Source of the DNA: Veillonella magna DSM 19857
Lineage (GTDB): Bacteria; Bacillota; Negativicutes; Veillonellales; Veillonellaceae
Assembly (NCBI RefSeq): GCF_000428745.1
Contig: NZ_KE386795.1
Coordinates: forward strand, 22,692 to 86,691
DNA length: 64,000 nt
Direction: 5' to 3'
Position numbers and translations under genes: made by a program. Below are positions 63,074 through 64,000 of this stretch, piece by piece. Below the pieces are notes generated by a model. It was not told the origin of the DNA. It worked only from the letters and a program-made list of their open reading frames with translations, and did no database searches. The first letter of the stretch is position 1. Every line of letters starts with the position of its first letter.

Positions 63074-63081
63074 TAATGATA
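63074..63081. repeat. target site duplication, right copy
   Basis: TAATGATA, identical to 61730-61737, next to the right inverted repeat. Confidence 0.85.
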
Positions 63082-63108
63082 AGATAAAAAGTAAAGTGAT
63101 GTAAAAGG

Positions 63109-63140
63109 AAAGAGCACTGAATTAAAATTCAGTGCTCTTT
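63109..63140. terminator. bidirectional terminator downstream of gltS
   Basis: AAAGAGCACTGAATT (63109-63123) and its exact complement at 63126-63140 form a long stem between the IS and the minus-strand gltS gene; both flanks are A/T-rich. Confidence 0.85.
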
Positions 63141-63193
63141 CTGTATGTAGGACCAATTATAATGGGTTATACGCTAACCGAATATAATAGGTA

Positions 63194-64000
63194 TTACAGC
63201 ATTTTTGCCATAAAGGTGATTAAGAATGCATTGGTGAAGTCAATGAGGAAAGCCCCAACTAACGATACAACGAGCCATGCTTTAGGAGACGGACCGTGTT
63301 TATCAGCCAAGGAAAGCATATTTACGAGAGCGTTAGGCGTAGCCCCAAGACCGAAACCGATAGCGCCGGTACCGAGCATAACCGCATCGTAATTGCGCTG
63401 GAAAATCCAGAAAATGAGGTAGGCAAAGACAGCAATGGCAACCATCTGGTAGGCAAGAATAGCCAACAGCGGAATAGCCAAATCGATGAGCTGTACCAGT
63501 TTTAAACTGTTAATCGCCATGGTTACGAAGATACTTAACGAAATATTAGATACGGCATCTAATGCAGCGCTGTTAATACGATACGACCCGGTAAGGTCAC
63601 CGTAGTTTCGAATGACAGCGGCGACAATCATGGCACCGATGTAGGCCGGTAACGGACCAACAGCAATAGAAAGGCCATAACTTACAATGGTACCTAGGCC
63701 CAGGGAAATACCAACGATGGCGATGGTATTCATTAACTGTGGCAATGTAAAGCTCTTGCTTTCTTCGTCTTCGTTAGACATATCAATGCCATCTGCCTGT
63801 AGCAGAGAAGGATCTTCGGCAGGTGTCGTTACGTTGTGCATCTTAATAATGCGTTCTCCCACCGGAGCCCCCATAAGCGTACCGGCTACCATACCGAAGG
63901 TGGCTGCCGCGATGGCTGCGGTAGCGATACCGGGCATACCCAACTGTTCTTGGAAGAAGGGACCGAAGGCTCCGGCTGTACCAAGACCACCCATCATAGA
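63194..64000 (-). CDS. gltS: sodium:glutamate symporter GltS, C-terminal part
   Basis: The last 268 residues of a multi-pass membrane protein cut by the window edge. GGLGTAGAFGPFFQE near the visible start corresponds to the first GltS signature region, and GTGAIGFGLGATPNALVNM to the second, which forms the reentrant loop of the inverted-repeat fold. A charged cytoplasmic linker (about 55-80 of the visible part) separates the two halves. It should import glutamate with sodium. The start codon and promoter lie outside the window. Confidence 0.9.
   Translation of the reverse strand, partial: SMMGGLGTAGAFGPFFQEQLGMPGIATAAIAAATFGMVAGTLMGAPVGERIIKMHNVTTPAEDPSLLQADGIDMSNEDEESKSFTLPQLMNTIAIVGISLGLGTIVSYGLSIAVGPLPAYIGAMIVAAVIRNYGDLTGSYRINSAALDAVSNISLSIFVTMAINSLKLVQLIDLAIPLLAILAYQMVAIAVFAYLIFWIFQRNYDAVMLGTGAIGFGLGATPNALVNMLSLADKHGPSPKAWLVVSLVGAFLIDFTNAFLITFMAKML

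Overview
The window is a chromosomal segment of a low-to-mid GC Bacillota. The sequence shows strong Shine-Dalgarno sites, TTGACA/TATAAT promoters and a tmk-holB-ricT-trmN6-rsmI-metG-tatD ... yabE-rnmV-rsmA gene order known from Bacillus and Clostridium relatives. The metabolism on show (PEP synthase, ferrous iron uptake, polyphosphate, no sporulation or respiratory genes) fits an anaerobic Negativicutes-type bacterium such as a Veillonella or Dialister relative, but that placement is inference. I saw no rRNA or tRNA gene.

1-10.1 kb is a complete type I-B CRISPR-Cas locus: two short CRISPR arrays with different repeat variants, separated by about 390 bp that hold a possible relic ORF, an AT-rich leader/promoter region with two dyads, and cas6-cas8b-cas7-cas5 / cas3-cas4-cas1-cas2, with a terminator-like hairpin between cas5 and cas3. 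10.1-18.2 kb is a mosaic: an alanine/glycine symporter behind a tandem glycine riboswitch, a flavin-binding oxidase-like protein, a DUF1638-like protein, TenA, a cyclase-family hydrolase, a low-molecular-weight tyrosine phosphatase, two paralogous XRE regulators, a HAD phosphatase and a tiny 2[4Fe-4S] ferredoxin missed by length filters.

18.3-34.9 kb is mostly housekeeping: aspartate kinase, a U32 (RlhA-like) protein, MutS2, PBP1A, TyrS, then a gluconeogenic group ppsA / ccpN-like / ppsR, Dgt and a DEAD-box helicase. 35.2-41 kb is an iron region: a promoter with a Fur-like dyad over its -35 box, feoA-feoB, a Cys-rich FeoB-associated protein, then a small unknown protein and a P1B-type ATPase whose Arg-rich N-terminus and iron neighbours make it a candidate ferrosome (fez-like) cluster. 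41-46 kb holds two unknown membrane proteins, an ECF S component behind a possible attenuator, a 65-aa unknown protein with a perfect consensus promoter and structured leader, a Nudix protein with a basic extension and an Orn/Lys/Arg decarboxylase.

46.2-61.7 kb is the tmk-to-rsmA replication/translation block. It is interrupted by a polyphosphate module (two tandem Ppx/GppA-HD paralogs plus Ppk1); the second Ppx paralog has lost the catalytic motifs of both its domains. An intact IS1249-type insertion sequence (24-bp inverted repeats, 8-bp target duplication) sits behind rsmA, and the window ends inside a GltS-type glutamate symporter.
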